Assembly: GCF_018860635.1 (NCBI RefSeq)
Contig: NZ_JAHKPT010000021.1
Span: 342,674-406,673, forward strand
Direction: 5' to 3'
DNA: 64,000 bases
Source: Aliiglaciecola lipolytica
Lineage (GTDB): Bacteria; Pseudomonadota; Gammaproteobacteria; Enterobacterales; Alteromonadaceae
Shown piece after piece: positions 26,277 through 35,817 of the stretch. Made by a program: the position numbers and the translations under genes. The notes under the pieces were generated by a model. The model was not told where the DNA came from. It made no database searches and saw only the letters and a list, made by a program, of their open reading frames with translations. Each line of letters opens with the position of its first letter. Position 1 is the stretch's first letter.

Positions 26277-29200
26277 TTATTTTTGAGACGGAATTTCTTT
26301 ATTCAAAACAATGAGTTCACTTTTAGAGTAAATGGTGTCGTTATATAAATTTGGGTCATTTCTTAGGTAGTTGCCTTTAAGATTGTTGAAAAGTTCAGCT
26401 GTAACTCGTTTTGTTAATAAATCCTCATTAATTTGGAAATTTTTTAAATAAGTTCCCCTAGTTCCTGTATTACAGGTCGCTAATCTTGGTATATATGTAT
26501 CCTTATAGGCGACAGTATATAGCGGAAAGTCAAAAAGGTAGTAATTAAGTGTACTAGGATATCGTGATTTAATATTTAGATCTTCAGGGGAAGTTCCTTT
26601 TTCGGGAATTATATACCGCGGATAAATTACATGCGCGTGGTGCTTTTCCAAACAAGCACGCAATGTAACTTTAGCCAAATAGAGTAAGTTTGAAAGAACT
26701 GATGAACTTTCACTGTTGGGGTTGATTAATGTTGGTAGTAGAGTGACTTTGTCACTACGAGTTACTAATTCAAAGGATTCTTCATAACCACAATTGATAA
26801 GTGCTATTGTACTTTTCCCCCCTAAAATTTTATAGGCACTAAAACTGGTATTGAATTTGTTTTGCTTTAGCCTTTCTTCTGTATAGTAAATTACGTAGTC
26901 AAACTGTTCGTTTTTAAATTCATTTATATTTTCATTATTGCAAATTGTTAAAGATTTGAGTTCGGGATAATTATTTATTACGTTCCTTTTAACTGCACCG
27001 GAAAATACAGATGAGTTTGTTACGACTAATAGTTTGTTCTGCTTTATTTGATGTGAAAACAGCAAGTTTTCACGATGTGTTTTTCTGTATTCTGATGTAT
27101 CAAACTCTACAATATCCGAACTAACATGAGTCTTTATTCCATTTATGGTTTTCCGCCACTCTTGCATACACTTGTCTACACTGTCCGAAAGTTGATTTTT
27201 ATTCGAGTAACTTAATGATAGTTTCAAAAGCAATGCGTTGGCATAATTGACAGTGCCGTACAGATAATAAAATAACAAGGATTTTCCACTACGGTAAGAG
27301 TGGAATAACATGGCTTTTTGCTGTGCGATTATCTGGTTTACTTGTTCTTGTGTGTCCATTTCTTGACTGAGAAGTTTTTCCATCGCGGTGATTTCTCTAA
27401 TCAGATTAGATTGTAAAAAAGTACTTTCGAACTTTTCAGTAAAACCTTCTATATGGTCAGTTGAGAATGCTTTTTCTCGTATGTGTTTGAGAGCTGTTTG
27501 TTTTTGCTCTTCAGTTGCGATTATAAGCAACTCTTCTATATGCAGTGGAGTGGTGTTGTGAATTTTAGCGCCATCACTACAATTATAAAATGTTTGGTAC
27601 TGGGACTTTATTGCGGTGACTTGTTCGATGATTTGACGTGATACTTTGAATTCATGTTTAGTGTTAACGGTCGCTCTAAAATTCCCTGGAACTACTATAG
27701 ATGTGTTGTTTTTTTCTGCATAGTCATAGGTTTCTTCTCCGTCTTCTAAGTAGTAACCTGAATCTTTTGAATGGTGATGTTTTACATCTACAAAACCTAA
27801 GTCTACGCCCATAAAATAGACACTGGTAAAGCCCAATGAATTGATAATATTACATACAAAATTACTTACCGTGGGAAAGGCATGTTTAAGCACTTCGAAG
27901 TGCTTTTCTCCGAGTACGTGTAATGCAGAAACCGTAGATGATTCACCTTCTTTAAAGGCGATCAAAACATCTTTATATAAATCGCAAGTATCTGGATGAA
28001 CTCCATTGCACGATATCAACGTGATCTTTTTTAAAAAATCTAAACTACCAATCAACGTTGCCCAGTCATAGGTACTTCTATTTTGTTCTATTTCAGCGTG
28101 GAAATCGGGTACAATTCCATTTTTGTACATCACTTGTAATGCAGTGCCACAACTAACAATTATTGCTTTGTCTTGCCATTCTTTAATCGCCTCTATAGAG
28201 CTATCTAAAGATGGTCCGTTACCAACAATAAATATTGGAACTTCTTTGTCATCGTAGCTCAACTTTGCAGAAGGGTTTTTAGTTAAAACGGGGATCTTTC
28301 GTCGCATTCCTTCTTTGGTATGCGCGATCCCATAAAATGCATGATCAAAATATTCGCCCATGGAGATAACAACTTGCAATTGTTCGCGTAATTGAGCAAT
28401 GGCACTGTTTAATGATGAGTTGTAATAGCTTTGGTAAAAATAAGTATTGTTAAGAATATAGGGGCCAATTGAGTGGAATTGAGTTAATAAATCCCTGAAT
28501 AAATTCGTACCGTCATCACCAATGTTAAGATAAATTCGTGCATCTGTTTTTTCAATTTTTTCGAAAATTGCGGTCCAATCAATAGCAAATAATGAGGCAT
28601 AGAAAAAATCTGAGTTAGGTTCACAAATAAATAGCTTTTCTACTTTATGATCTGCCAACAAACGCTCTACCTGATAACCCACACCCAAACCAAACATGAT
28701 GATAGATGCAACCGTTTCGGGTAATTCGCCAATTTCATCTTCGGCTTCTTTTAAAAGCTCTTCGGTTTTCTTTACAAATTTATAGTGTTCGTAGTGGGCT
28801 AACTTTGTACCCGTATAGCCTAAAACCAAACCGTCTTTATTGGGTTGGGAATAGAAGTTTTTGAAGTTTAATTCACAATCTTGAACCGGTGATTCACCAT
28901 ACCAGGTTGTGAGATTTTCCTTATTTAATAAGTTAATTTCATCATCTTGGTTATCAATGGGTAGCCAATTTTGTGGGGTATAGGATTTAAACTGTTTATA
29001 GATTGCTGGATAATATTTCTCGAAAGCCTTTAAGTTTTGCTTGAATCTTGATTGGCTCTCAGACACAGATTTACATTGCTGAAGATCGATTTCCGGTGTC
29101 CAACTAGGTACATAGGTCAAATAGTTTTCTGTGGTACTGACTTTAAATCCATTCTTTTTGATGTCTGCCCAAGGCCGATGTGATAATTCTTTGAAAATAG

Positions 29201-29921
29201 CGTCGAAAATAGGGTGATTATAGTGTTTGAAAATACGGAATTCGGTGATGCCTTCATGTTCTTGTATTTGTTGAATATCTTCAACAATATTACGACCGTC
29301 TTTTTCAATTTGTAGGAAAATACCTGTACCATTACTTTTCGCCAATGCGAATATTTCAGACCAATCTATTGCCAAGGTCGAGCATTGAAAGTACTGGATT
29401 TGCGGTTCATAAACGATGAGGTATTTAATTCGATGCTGACGTAATAACTGTTCTAAGTGCAAACCTAAACCACAACCTAATACCACTAGGCATTCTATCT
29501 CTTCAGGTAACGATGGCTGTTTTTGTCTAATTTGGTATGCGTCAAGTTCTTGGAAGTCAAGAGAGCATGACGTTGATTCTTCCGTTTTGGATGTCTCTGT
29601 ACTGATCTCAGATAAGGTTATTTTCGGACTATGTTGTTCAAAGCGCTGAACTTGTTGCGTCACCTCATCTAAAGGATGAAAACCATACAATGTCCGTCCA
29701 ATACCGTAATCGACGATATTTATTTCACCATACTTATTGCTAAACAATGAATGATTTTGCAAAGACGTAGATTTAAGTGTCGGCACTAAAGAGGGAATAT
29801 TACGGGTAAAGCTATTAATATTTTTATGCTGCATGTCTACAATAGTTGCAGCTAGCTTCTGATCTAATTTTTCCTGTTTTTCTTCATCTTTTTCAATGTG
29901 TAGTCGTATATTTTTAAGCAT
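26277..29921 (-). CDS. maf: Maf-type motility-associated glycosyltransferase (DUF115) with duplicated N-terminal domain
   Basis: The 1214-residue protein has the MAF_flag10/DUF115 core at about residues 560-790: IFIVGNGPSLDSSIEAI, SCGTALQVMYKNGIVPDFHAEIE split across that span, and VYFMGVDLGF. The upstream region occurs twice: IECLVVLGCGLGLHLEQLL...YEPQ...FQCSTLAIDWSEIF (142-191) and VASIIMFGLGVGYQVERLL...CEPN...FYASLFAIDWTAIF (404-453). A 300-residue C-terminal extension (about 920-1214) is unassigned. Maf proteins transfer nonulosonic acids such as pseudaminic acid to Ser/Thr of flagellin. It faces away from the flagellin gene across a 304-base gap. The duplication makes it longer than the Maf proteins I know of. 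Confidence 0.87.
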   Translation of the reverse strand: MLKNIRLHIEKDEEKQEKLDQKLAATIVDMQHKNINSFTRNIPSLVPTLKSTSLQNHSLFSNKYGEINIVDYGIGRTLYGFHPLDEVTQQVQRFEQHSPKITLSEISTETSKTEESTSCSLDFQELDAYQIRQKQPSLPEEIECLVVLGCGLGLHLEQLLRQHRIKYLIVYEPQIQYFQCSTLAIDWSEIFALAKSNGTGIFLQIEKDGRNIVEDIQQIQEHEGITEFRIFKHYNHPIFDAIFKELSHRPWADIKKNGFKVSTTENYLTYVPSWTPEIDLQQCKSVSESQSRFKQNLKAFEKYYPAIYKQFKSYTPQNWLPIDNQDDEINLLNKENLTTWYGESPVQDCELNFKNFYSQPNKDGLVLGYTGTKLAHYEHYKFVKKTEELLKEAEDEIGELPETVASIIMFGLGVGYQVERLLADHKVEKLFICEPNSDFFYASLFAIDWTAIFEKIEKTDARIYLNIGDDGTNLFRDLLTQFHSIGPYILNNTYFYQSYYNSSLNSAIAQLREQLQVVISMGEYFDHAFYGIAHTKEGMRRKIPVLTKNPSAKLSYDDKEVPIFIVGNGPSLDSSIEAIKEWQDKAIIVSCGTALQVMYKNGIVPDFHAEIEQNRSTYDWATLIGSLDFLKKITLISCNGVHPDTCDLYKDVLIAFKEGESSTVSALHVLGEKHFEVLKHAFPTVSNFVCNIINSLGFTSVYFMGVDLGFVDVKHHHSKDSGYYLEDGEETYDYAEKNNTSIVVPGNFRATVNTKHEFKVSRQIIEQVTAIKSQYQTFYNCSDGAKIHNTTPLHIEELLIIATEEQKQTALKHIREKAFSTDHIEGFTEKFESTFLQSNLIREITAMEKLLSQEMDTQEQVNQIIAQQKAMLFHSYRSGKSLLFYYLYGTVNYANALLLKLSLSYSNKNQLSDSVDKCMQEWRKTINGIKTHVSSDIVEFDTSEYRKTHRENLLFSHQIKQNKLLVVTNSSVFSGAVKRNVINNYPELKSLTICNNENINEFKNEQFDYVIYYTEERLKQNKFNTSFSAYKILGGKSTIALINCGYEESFELVTRSDKVTLLPTLINPNSESSSVLSNLLYLAKVTLRACLEKHHAHVIYPRYIIPEKGTSPEDLNIKSRYPSTLNYYLFDFPLYTVAYKDTYIPRLATCNTGTRGTYLKNFQINEDLLTKRVTAELFNNLKGNYLRNDPNLYNDTIYSKSELIVLNKEIPSQK

Positions 29922-30225
29922 GATTTCTTATTTGTTTGCGCCAGAAGTTAACTCATTCAAACCTAACAACGAGTCTAAAGTGTTATTTAGCATTGTTATA
30001 TCGATAATTTTATTTTCTTTTTATGTACTAAAATGATTGTGACCGTTGATAGGTATCCGAGTCAATCGTGTTTCTTGGTTTCGTATTATTTTGCTAAACA
30101 ATAAGATGAATAAATATACATAGTTATGAAAAACGATACCTAGTTCAGGTCCTTTGTGTCGCCACTTGCTTACTTTATCGGCAATATTTTGCTATCCTCA
30201 AGGGGAGGTGTTAGAGGATAAATTT
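29922..30225. other. divergent intergenic region between maf and flagellin gene
   Basis: A 304-base AT-rich region that must hold the promoters of both divergent genes. The flagellin ribosome site AGAGGATA (30213-30220) is clear. A weak sigma-54-like element, TTGTGTCGCCACTTGCT (30154-30170), has correct spacing but T in place of the second -24 G. No convincing sigma-28 box was found on either strand. Confidence 0.5.
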
Positions 30226-31026
30226 ATGATTAATATTGATTCAAGCAACAATTCATCAATTTTACAGCAGTTACAGCAGAAACAAGAAACCTTGTTTGAA
30301 AAGCTGGCTTCCGGTAAGCGAGTGAATAGTGCTGCCGATGATTCTGCTGCGCAACAGATTATTGATCGATTAACCACTCAAGTAGAGGGGAATCGACAAG
30401 CTATCTCCAATGCCTATGATGGTGTTTCCTTATCTCAAGTTGCCGAAGGCGGCTTGTCGGGGATTAACACTGATGTAAATCGAATCCGTGAATTGTCTGT
30501 TCAGGCTGGTAATGGCATTTTGAGTGACTCAGATAGAGAAGCGCTGCAATCCGAAATTTCTCAATTACAAAGCAACATAACCCAAACCATTGAGCAAACC
30601 AATTTTGGTGGAAAGCCTTTGTTGTCAGAAGAAGGTAATATTGATTTTCAAGTGGGGGCTAATTCAGGCCAACGTATTGGTGTTGGAACTCAAGATGTTG
30701 CCGCACAACTTGATGATGTATTGAATATCGATGTATCCACGTCTGCTGGAGCTGAAGAGGCTTTAGAAATTGCGGATAATGCATTGGAGTTTGTTGGTGG
30801 TGCTAGAGCGGATTTAGGTGCGACGCAAAATCAATTTGCAAGTGCGGCTCGAAACTTAAGCCAAGCCGATGTCAACGTTTCAGCTGCTAGAAGTCGACTT
30901 CAAGATACCGATTATGCCCAAGCGACAGCAGATAGTATTGCCACTGGAATTCAAAGTCAGGCCTCGTTATCTGTGCAATCTCAAGCTAATCAGCAACAAG
31001 GTCAGGTGTTGTCTCTTTTGAGTTAA
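30226..31026 (+). CDS. short atypical flagellin
   Basis: The 266-residue protein has flagellin D0/D1 helices at both ends: LASGKRVNSAADDSAAQQII (about residues 28-47), NAYDGVSLSQVAEGGLSGI and IRELSVQAGNG in the N-terminal half, and DTDYAQATADSIATGIQSQ ... QANQQQGQVLSLLS at the C-terminus. The first residues (MINIDSSNNSSILQQLQQKQ) differ from the usual NTN-x-x-SL opening. The variable D2/D3 region is nearly absent. The ATG at 30226 has AGAGGATA upstream; an in-frame start at 30154 is rejected. Adjacent Maf suggests it, or a flagellin encoded elsewhere, is the glycosylated target. No flaG, fliD or fliS follows. Confidence 0.87.
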   Translation: MINIDSSNNSSILQQLQQKQETLFEKLASGKRVNSAADDSAAQQIIDRLTTQVEGNRQAISNAYDGVSLSQVAEGGLSGINTDVNRIRELSVQAGNGILSDSDREALQSEISQLQSNITQTIEQTNFGGKPLLSEEGNIDFQVGANSGQRIGVGTQDVAAQLDDVLNIDVSTSAGAEEALEIADNALEFVGGARADLGATQNQFASAARNLSQADVNVSAARSRLQDTDYAQATADSIATGIQSQASLSVQSQANQQQGQVLSLLS

Positions 31027-31074
31027 TTCAGGTAAAAATGGTTTTGTTTATTTGAAAACCGCAATAACCACATT

Positions 31075-31100
31075 AAAGCAGCTTAGGCTGCTTTTATTTT
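31075..31100 (+). terminator. rho-independent terminator of the flagellin gene
   Basis: AAAGCAGC (31075-31082) pairs perfectly with GCTGCTTT (31087-31094) around the loop TTAG, followed by a T-rich tract TATTTTG. It lies about 50 bases after the flagellin stop. Confidence 0.88.
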
Positions 31101-31374
31101 GTTCAATTAACTGATTTTATTCATAAACATAAAAATTGATTGTTGCTATCCGACAACGAATGTTTAAAATCAAGTGAACATTTATAAGTGTGTTTAAGTT
31201 TCATTTTATGCTTTGCTGACACGAGTAAAAATATACGCTAATCTTTGATTAGACAGAATGTTCAATATAGTTATCTTCGGATGCCTATTTTGAATAGAAA
31301 AGCTTGGCAAACATTTACTTGGAATTAACACGCGCTTGAATAAAAACAATAAAAATAACAAAGTTGGGGAAAGG
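31101..31374 (+). other. flrA upstream region, non-coding
   Basis: Together with the terminator just before it, this makes a gap of about 350 bases between flagellin and flrA. The region is AT-rich and must contain the flrA promoter, but no hexamer pair with good spacing stood out and no sigma-54 element is present. That fits flrA as a top-level gene read by the main sigma factor. A GGGGAAAGG ribosome site directly precedes the ATG at 31375. An in-frame TTG at 31336 is rejected as a start. Confidence 0.5.
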
Positions 31375-32844
31375 ATGAGCACTATTCTGATTATCAGCGA
31401 GCAAATGACGCGCGCCAATAATCTCAAAACTATCTTGTCTTTCTTAGGCGAGCATTGTGCGATTGTACCGTTTTCCCAAGCTATCTCTTCGTTGAAAAAA
31501 CAAGACAGTTTTGAAGCTGTCATCATCGACTTTGAGTCGCCAGAACTTACTGATGACGTAGTCAGTAAATTTCCAGCCCAGCCCTTCATTGTTATTGGCA
31601 ATTCAGCCGTTGATGGTGATGCAGAGTTCCGAGCTAATATCGTCGGACAGTTAGTTGAACCCGTAACATATCCCGTTTTGACTCAGATGTTACATCGTTG
31701 TCAGGAATACTTGCGCAAAAGACCTGCAAAGACCGCAAATACAAGTAAAACTAAATTATTTCGCAGCTTGGTTGGCAAAAGTGATGAAATTCAAAATGTA
31801 CGTCACTTAATCGAGCAAGTATCAAGCTCTGATGCGAATGTGCTGGTGTTAGGTGAATCCGGAACTGGCAAAGAAGTTATCGCCCGTAATCTACATTTTA
31901 TGTCGAATAGAAATAATGGGCCTTTTATACCTGTCAATTGCGGAGCGATTCCTGCTGAACTTTTAGAAAGTGAGTTGTTTGGCCATGAAAAAGGCGCGTT
32001 CACTGGCGCTATCAACTCTCGCAAAGGTCGTTTTGAACTTGCCGAAGGTGGCACTTTATTTTTAGATGAAATTGGTGATATGCCTTTGCAAATGCAAGTT
32101 AAATTGTTACGTGTTTTGCAAGAACGACAATATGAACGAGTAGGGGGAAATAAACCCATAAAATGTGATGTTCGCATTGTTGCTGCTACCCACCGAGAGC
32201 TAGAAACGATGATCGCTGAAGGCTCTTTTCGTGAAGATTTATATTATCGTTTAAATGTTTTCCCTATCGAAAGCCCGGCATTAAGAGAGCGCAAAGAAGA
32301 TATTCCATTATTGTTGCAAGAACTGGTCTCGCGATTGGAACAAGAAAATGAGAAATCACTGCGTTTTACCGAAAGTGCAATCAATTCACTGGTAGAGCAC
32401 CTTTGGCCTGGAAACGTCCGTGAGCTTTCCAATTTAGTGGAAAGACTGCTCATTTTGTTCCCCAATCAAGTGGTTGATGTCACCGATTTACCAACGAAAT
32501 ATCAGTATACAGATGGTGATAACTTCGAACCTGACTACCCTGAAGAGTTGTTAGAACGTGAAGCTATAATCGCATTATTTAACGATACGAATGACAGCGA
32601 TGATGAATTGGTTGATTCCGATGATAATAGCGAACAAGTTCAAAATGGTGAGTTACATACCAACTCAGCTTTGCCATCAGATGGTATGAACCTCAAAGAA
32701 TATTTATCTGAATTGGAAATCAGTATGATAAATCAAGCGCTTGATCAGCAAGATGGTGTTGTTGCAAGAGCCGCTGAAGTCTTGGGGATGCGCCGTACAA
32801 CTCTGGTTGAGAAAATGCGTAAATACGGAATTGTTCGCGACTAA
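31375..32844 (+). CDS. flrA: sigma-54-dependent master flagellar regulator FlrA/FleQ
   Basis: The 489-residue protein has an N-terminal REC-like FleQ domain (about 1-120, [20 protein letters not shown]). The AAA+ sigma-54 activator domain (about 130-365) has Walker [15 protein letters not shown] in [19 protein letters not shown], and Walker [15 protein letters not shown]-terminal Fis-type helix-turn-helix ends in [20 protein letters not shown]. It is the class I activator that turns on flrBC and basal-body operons with RpoN. Sigma-54 promoters found before flrB and fliE are likely targets. Confidence 0.95.
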   Translation: MSTILIISEQMTRANNLKTILSFLGEHCAIVPFSQAISSLKKQDSFEAVIIDFESPELTDDVVSKFPAQPFIVIGNSAVDGDAEFRANIVGQLVEPVTYPVLTQMLHRCQEYLRKRPAKTANTSKTKLFRSLVGKSDEIQNVRHLIEQVSSSDANVLVLGESGTGKEVIARNLHFMSNRNNGPFIPVNCGAIPAELLESELFGHEKGAFTGAINSRKGRFELAEGGTLFLDEIGDMPLQMQVKLLRVLQERQYERVGGNKPIKCDVRIVAATHRELETMIAEGSFREDLYYRLNVFPIESPALRERKEDIPLLLQELVSRLEQENEKSLRFTESAINSLVEHLWPGNVRELSNLVERLLILFPNQVVDVTDLPTKYQYTDGDNFEPDYPEELLEREAIIALFNDTNDSDDELVDSDDNSEQVQNGELHTNSALPSDGMNLKEYLSELEISMINQALDQQDGVVARAAEVLGMRRTTLVEKMRKYGIVRD

Positions 32845-32966
32845 CGCGATGTTTTAATTGATACATTAATTGCGCTATTTTTTGATAAAACTCCCTCCCG
32901 TCATTTTGTTGACGTTTAATATTTCTTCTAAAATCATTTAACTCGTTGATATTAAGAGTAAAATAA

Positions 32967-32983
32967 TTGGCATGCGATATGCT
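32967..32983 (+). promoter_or_regulatory. sigma-54 promoter of flrBC
   Basis: TTGGCATGCGATATGCT has GG at 32969-32970 and GC at 32981-32982, the exact -24/-12 spacing for RpoN, with TTGGCA intact. It lies about 40 bases upstream of the flrB ATG (33024), which has GAGGA as ribosome site. Expected activator: FlrA. Confidence 0.85.
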
Positions 32984-33023
32984 AAATACTCACTATATGT
33001 AATATTTTTGACGTGAGGACATT

Positions 33024-34205
33024 ATGGCGCTAAGCAGTGTATTCAACATATCGTATGAAGACGACCAAAACCAAGTTCGCAGTACATCATCGTCTCATTC
33101 ACGTGAGCTTGACCCTTGTTTAGCTGCACCTCAACCGCTGAATTTATCTACTACTGAAGTGTCGAAACAAGAATTCGAACAGTTGAAAAGCCAAGCCACT
33201 CGGCTTGAACACCTTTTACAGGTAATGCCGGCTGGCGTTGTCGTAATTAATGGACAAGGTCAGGTAAAACAAGCTAATGCCTTAGCCAAAGCGTTGTTAG
33301 GAGAGCCTTTAGAAGGGCAAGCTTGGCGAAAAATTATTGCCCGGTCGTTTAAACCTCAAGCCGACGATGGTCATGAAGTCTCATTACATGATGGTAGAAA
33401 GGTTAAATTATCAATCACGCCATTAACAGCCGAACCTGGACAGCTCATAGTTTTAACCGATTTGACTGAAACCAGACAGTTGCAGCAGCGCATTAGCCAT
33501 ATGCAACGCTTATCTTCGTTGGGCAAAACCGTGGCTTCGATCGTGCATCAAATACGTACACCTCTGTCGGCAGCCATTTTATACGCTTCTAATTTAGCAA
33601 GTAACCAACTTAGTGATAGTGCGCGAGAGCGTTTTAGTGAAAAGTTAATGCTCAGGTTGAAAGACTTAGAAGGTCAGGTAAATGACATGTTGTTGTTTGC
33701 TAAAAGTGGCGAAGAGCAAGTCGTTCAAAACATCTCTGTAGCAGAATTGATGTCTGAATTATTGGTTTCATCAGAAAACATGGTTCAGCAAGCAAACGCA
33801 CAGTTGAGCGTGAAAGATATCGATCCACAATTAACAATTTTAGGTAACAAGCCCGCACTTATAGGTGCGCTACAAAATATTGTACACAATGCGATTCAAG
33901 AGCAGCCTGAAGATTGCCAGATAACTATTAGCTGTTTGAGCGATAGTCAGCAAGTGAGTTTACAAATCCAAGATAACGGCCCCGGCATAAATCCACAAAG
34001 TCTAAATCGAGTTTTTGAACCTTTTTATACGTCAAAAAGCCATGGTACAGGTTTGGGACTTTCGGTAGTTGCCACAGTGGCTAAATCCCACGGTGGTTCG
34101 GTGACTGTTTCAAATATGCCAGGCGCAGGAGCATGTTTTAGTCTCATGCTTCCAACCATTAAATCAAGCCAGACAACTAAACAGGCTTTGGGAGAGAAAT
34201 CGTGA
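33024..34205 (+). CDS. flrB: flagellar sensor histidine kinase FlrB/FleS
   Basis: The 393-residue protein has no transmembrane segment. A PAS domain (about 62-150, LEHLLQVMPAGVVVINGQGQ) is followed by the phosphoacceptor H box SIVHQIRTPLSAAILYAS (His at about residue 175). The HATPase domain has an N box AIQEQPEDCQ region, DNGPGINPQSLNRVFEPFYT and GTGLGLSVV. It phosphorylates FlrC. The stop overlaps the GTG start of flrC (GTGA), so the two are translationally coupled. Confidence 0.94.
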   Translation: MALSSVFNISYEDDQNQVRSTSSSHSRELDPCLAAPQPLNLSTTEVSKQEFEQLKSQATRLEHLLQVMPAGVVVINGQGQVKQANALAKALLGEPLEGQAWRKIIARSFKPQADDGHEVSLHDGRKVKLSITPLTAEPGQLIVLTDLTETRQLQQRISHMQRLSSLGKTVASIVHQIRTPLSAAILYASNLASNQLSDSARERFSEKLMLRLKDLEGQVNDMLLFAKSGEEQVVQNISVAELMSELLVSSENMVQQANAQLSVKDIDPQLTILGNKPALIGALQNIVHNAIQEQPEDCQITISCLSDSQQVSLQIQDNGPGINPQSLNRVFEPFYTSKSHGTGLGLSVVATVAKSHGGSVTVSNMPGAGACFSLMLPTIKSSQTTKQALGEKS

Positions 34206-35545
34206 GTCAAACCAGCATATTAATTGTAGAAGATGATGCCGGGTTAAGAGAGGCATTAGTCGACACCTTATTACTTGGCGGTTATGAAGTGATAGAGGCA
34301 AACTCGGCTGAACAAGCGATGGTCAAACTCAGCTCACATAAAGTTGACTTAGTGGTTAGCGATATTCAAATGGGTGAGATGAGTGGTCTTTCATTACTGC
34401 GCAGTATTAAAAACAAGTTTCCCAGTTTACCTACTTTGCTTATGACAGCGTACGCCACTATTGATGATGCGGTTCAAGCCATGCGTGATGGCGCTACCGA
34501 TTATTTATCAAAACCATTTAGTCCTGAAGTGTTGCTAAATTTGGTTGGGCGATATGCACCTGCTCAGCAGGTGGAGTCTCGCGATCCTATTGCTGCTGAT
34601 CCACTAAGTATTAACTTGCTTAATCTTGCTAAGAAAGTCGCTACCTCTGATGCCACTGTAATGGTATTGGGACCGAGTGGATCAGGTAAGGAAGTATTGG
34701 CCCGTTATATCCATGATCAATCTAGTCGCAAAGACCAGCCGTTTGTAGCAATTAATTGTGCTGCGATACCAGAGAATATGTTGGAAGCGACTTTATTTGG
34801 TTATGAAAAAGGTGCCTTTACCGGCGCATTTCAAGCCTCGCCAGGTAAGTTTGAACTGGCCCAAGGTGGTAGTATTTTATTAGATGAAATCACCGAAATG
34901 GATTTAGCACTACAAGCGAAGCTATTGCGTGTATTGCAGGAAAAAGAAGTTGAGAGACTAGGTGGCCGTAAAACCATTGCATTGGATGTACGCGTAATTG
35001 CCACTAGTAACCGCGATTTAAAACAAGTGGTTAGTGACGGAAAATTTAGAGAAGATTTGTACTATCGATTAAATGTTTTTCCATTGATGTGGCACCCGTT
35101 GGATAAGCGAGCAGGGGACATAGTGCCTTTGGCCGAGCACATGATAGAACGACACTATAATGGTAAACAGGCTGCTCCTAGTTTAACCGCTTCTGCGCGA
35201 AGTAAGTTGATGCAGCATGCATGGCCTGGCAACGTGAGAGAATTAGAGAACGTAATTCAGCGCGCACTTATCTTATCCGATGGAGAAACAATTGATGCTA
35301 ATGACTTGATGATTGAAATCGAGACAGGCCAGACACTTGTTAGTGACCAATCAAGTCAAAATGAAGTTGATGATAGTAAATTAGGTAGTGAACTGCGTCA
35401 TCAAGAACACCAAATCATTTTAGACACTTTGCAATCCTGCAACGGTCGTCGTAAAGATGTAGCTGAAAGATTGGGTATTAGTCCCAGAACCTTGCGATAT
35501 AAATTGGCGCGTATGCGCGAGGTAGGAATAGAGCTACCCGCTTAA
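34202..35545 (+). CDS. flrC: flagellar response regulator FlrC/FleR (GTG start)
   Basis: The 447-residue sigma-54 activator has a true receiver domain (about 1-120, ILIVEDDAGLREAL, phospho-Asp in VVSDIQMGEMSG, Lys in YLSKPF). The AAA+ domain (about 135-370) has [28 protein letters not shown] and GSILLDEITEMD. A Fis-like DNA-binding end reads RKDVAERLGISPRTLRYKLA. FlrC drives class III flagellar operons with RpoN. The start is GTG overlapping the flrB stop by 4 bases. A strong terminator follows the stop. Confidence 0.94.
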   Translation: MSQTSILIVEDDAGLREALVDTLLLGGYEVIEANSAEQAMVKLSSHKVDLVVSDIQMGEMSGLSLLRSIKNKFPSLPTLLMTAYATIDDAVQAMRDGATDYLSKPFSPEVLLNLVGRYAPAQQVESRDPIAADPLSINLLNLAKKVATSDATVMVLGPSGSGKEVLARYIHDQSSRKDQPFVAINCAAIPENMLEATLFGYEKGAFTGAFQASPGKFELAQGGSILLDEITEMDLALQAKLLRVLQEKEVERLGGRKTIALDVRVIATSNRDLKQVVSDGKFREDLYYRLNVFPLMWHPLDKRAGDIVPLAEHMIERHYNGKQAAPSLTASARSKLMQHAWPGNVRELENVIQRALILSDGETIDANDLMIEIETGQTLVSDQSSQNEVDDSKLGSELRHQEHQIILDTLQSCNGRRKDVAERLGISPRTLRYKLARMREVGIELPA

Positions 35546-35562
35546 TTATCCCACGTTTTCAC

Positions 35563-35591
35563 AATAGCCGTTTCTCCAACGGCTATTTTTT
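35563..35591 (+). terminator. rho-independent terminator after flrC
   Basis: AATAGCCGTT (35563-35572) pairs with AACGGCTATT (35578-35587) around a 5-base loop, a 10-bp perfect stem followed by TTTT. It separates flrABC from the fliE operon. Confidence 0.92.
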
Positions 35592-35712
35592 ATGGTTTTT
35601 ACGGGGGGAATTCCGCATGACTTCCATCCTACCCCCATCACACTTAAAGCAAGTGGCTCCGTCAATAAAATGACAAAATTTGTAACTCATTGATATTTAT
35701 TGTAAATAAAGG

Positions 35713-35729
35713 TTGGCATTGAGATTGCT
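35713..35729 (+). promoter_or_regulatory. sigma-54 promoter of the fliE operon
   Basis: TTGGCATTGAGATTGCT has GG at 35715-35716 and GC at 35727-35728, exact RpoN spacing and near-consensus in both boxes. It lies about 90 bases before the fliE ATG and after the flrC terminator. It probably drives fliEFGHIJ under FlrA and/or FlrC. Confidence 0.9.
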
Positions 35730-35817
35730 TAGTTATGCTATACGTTTAAAAAACTATCGCTTTGCCGCATTTTTTTGACTCTCGCAAAGCCTATTGATTA
35801 TACCACTGGAGCGACAC

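Noticed and set aside
30154-30170. Sigma-54 promoter for the flagellin gene (TTGTGTCGCCACTTGCT)
   Set aside because: The spacing is right but the highly conserved second G of the -24 box is T and the rest of the -24 box is poor. It is kept only as a weak possibility.
30174-30181. Sigma-28 -10 box on the minus strand (TTATCGGC is the complement of GCCGATAA)
   Set aside because: No -35 box at the expected distance, and it points towards maf from about 250 bases away.
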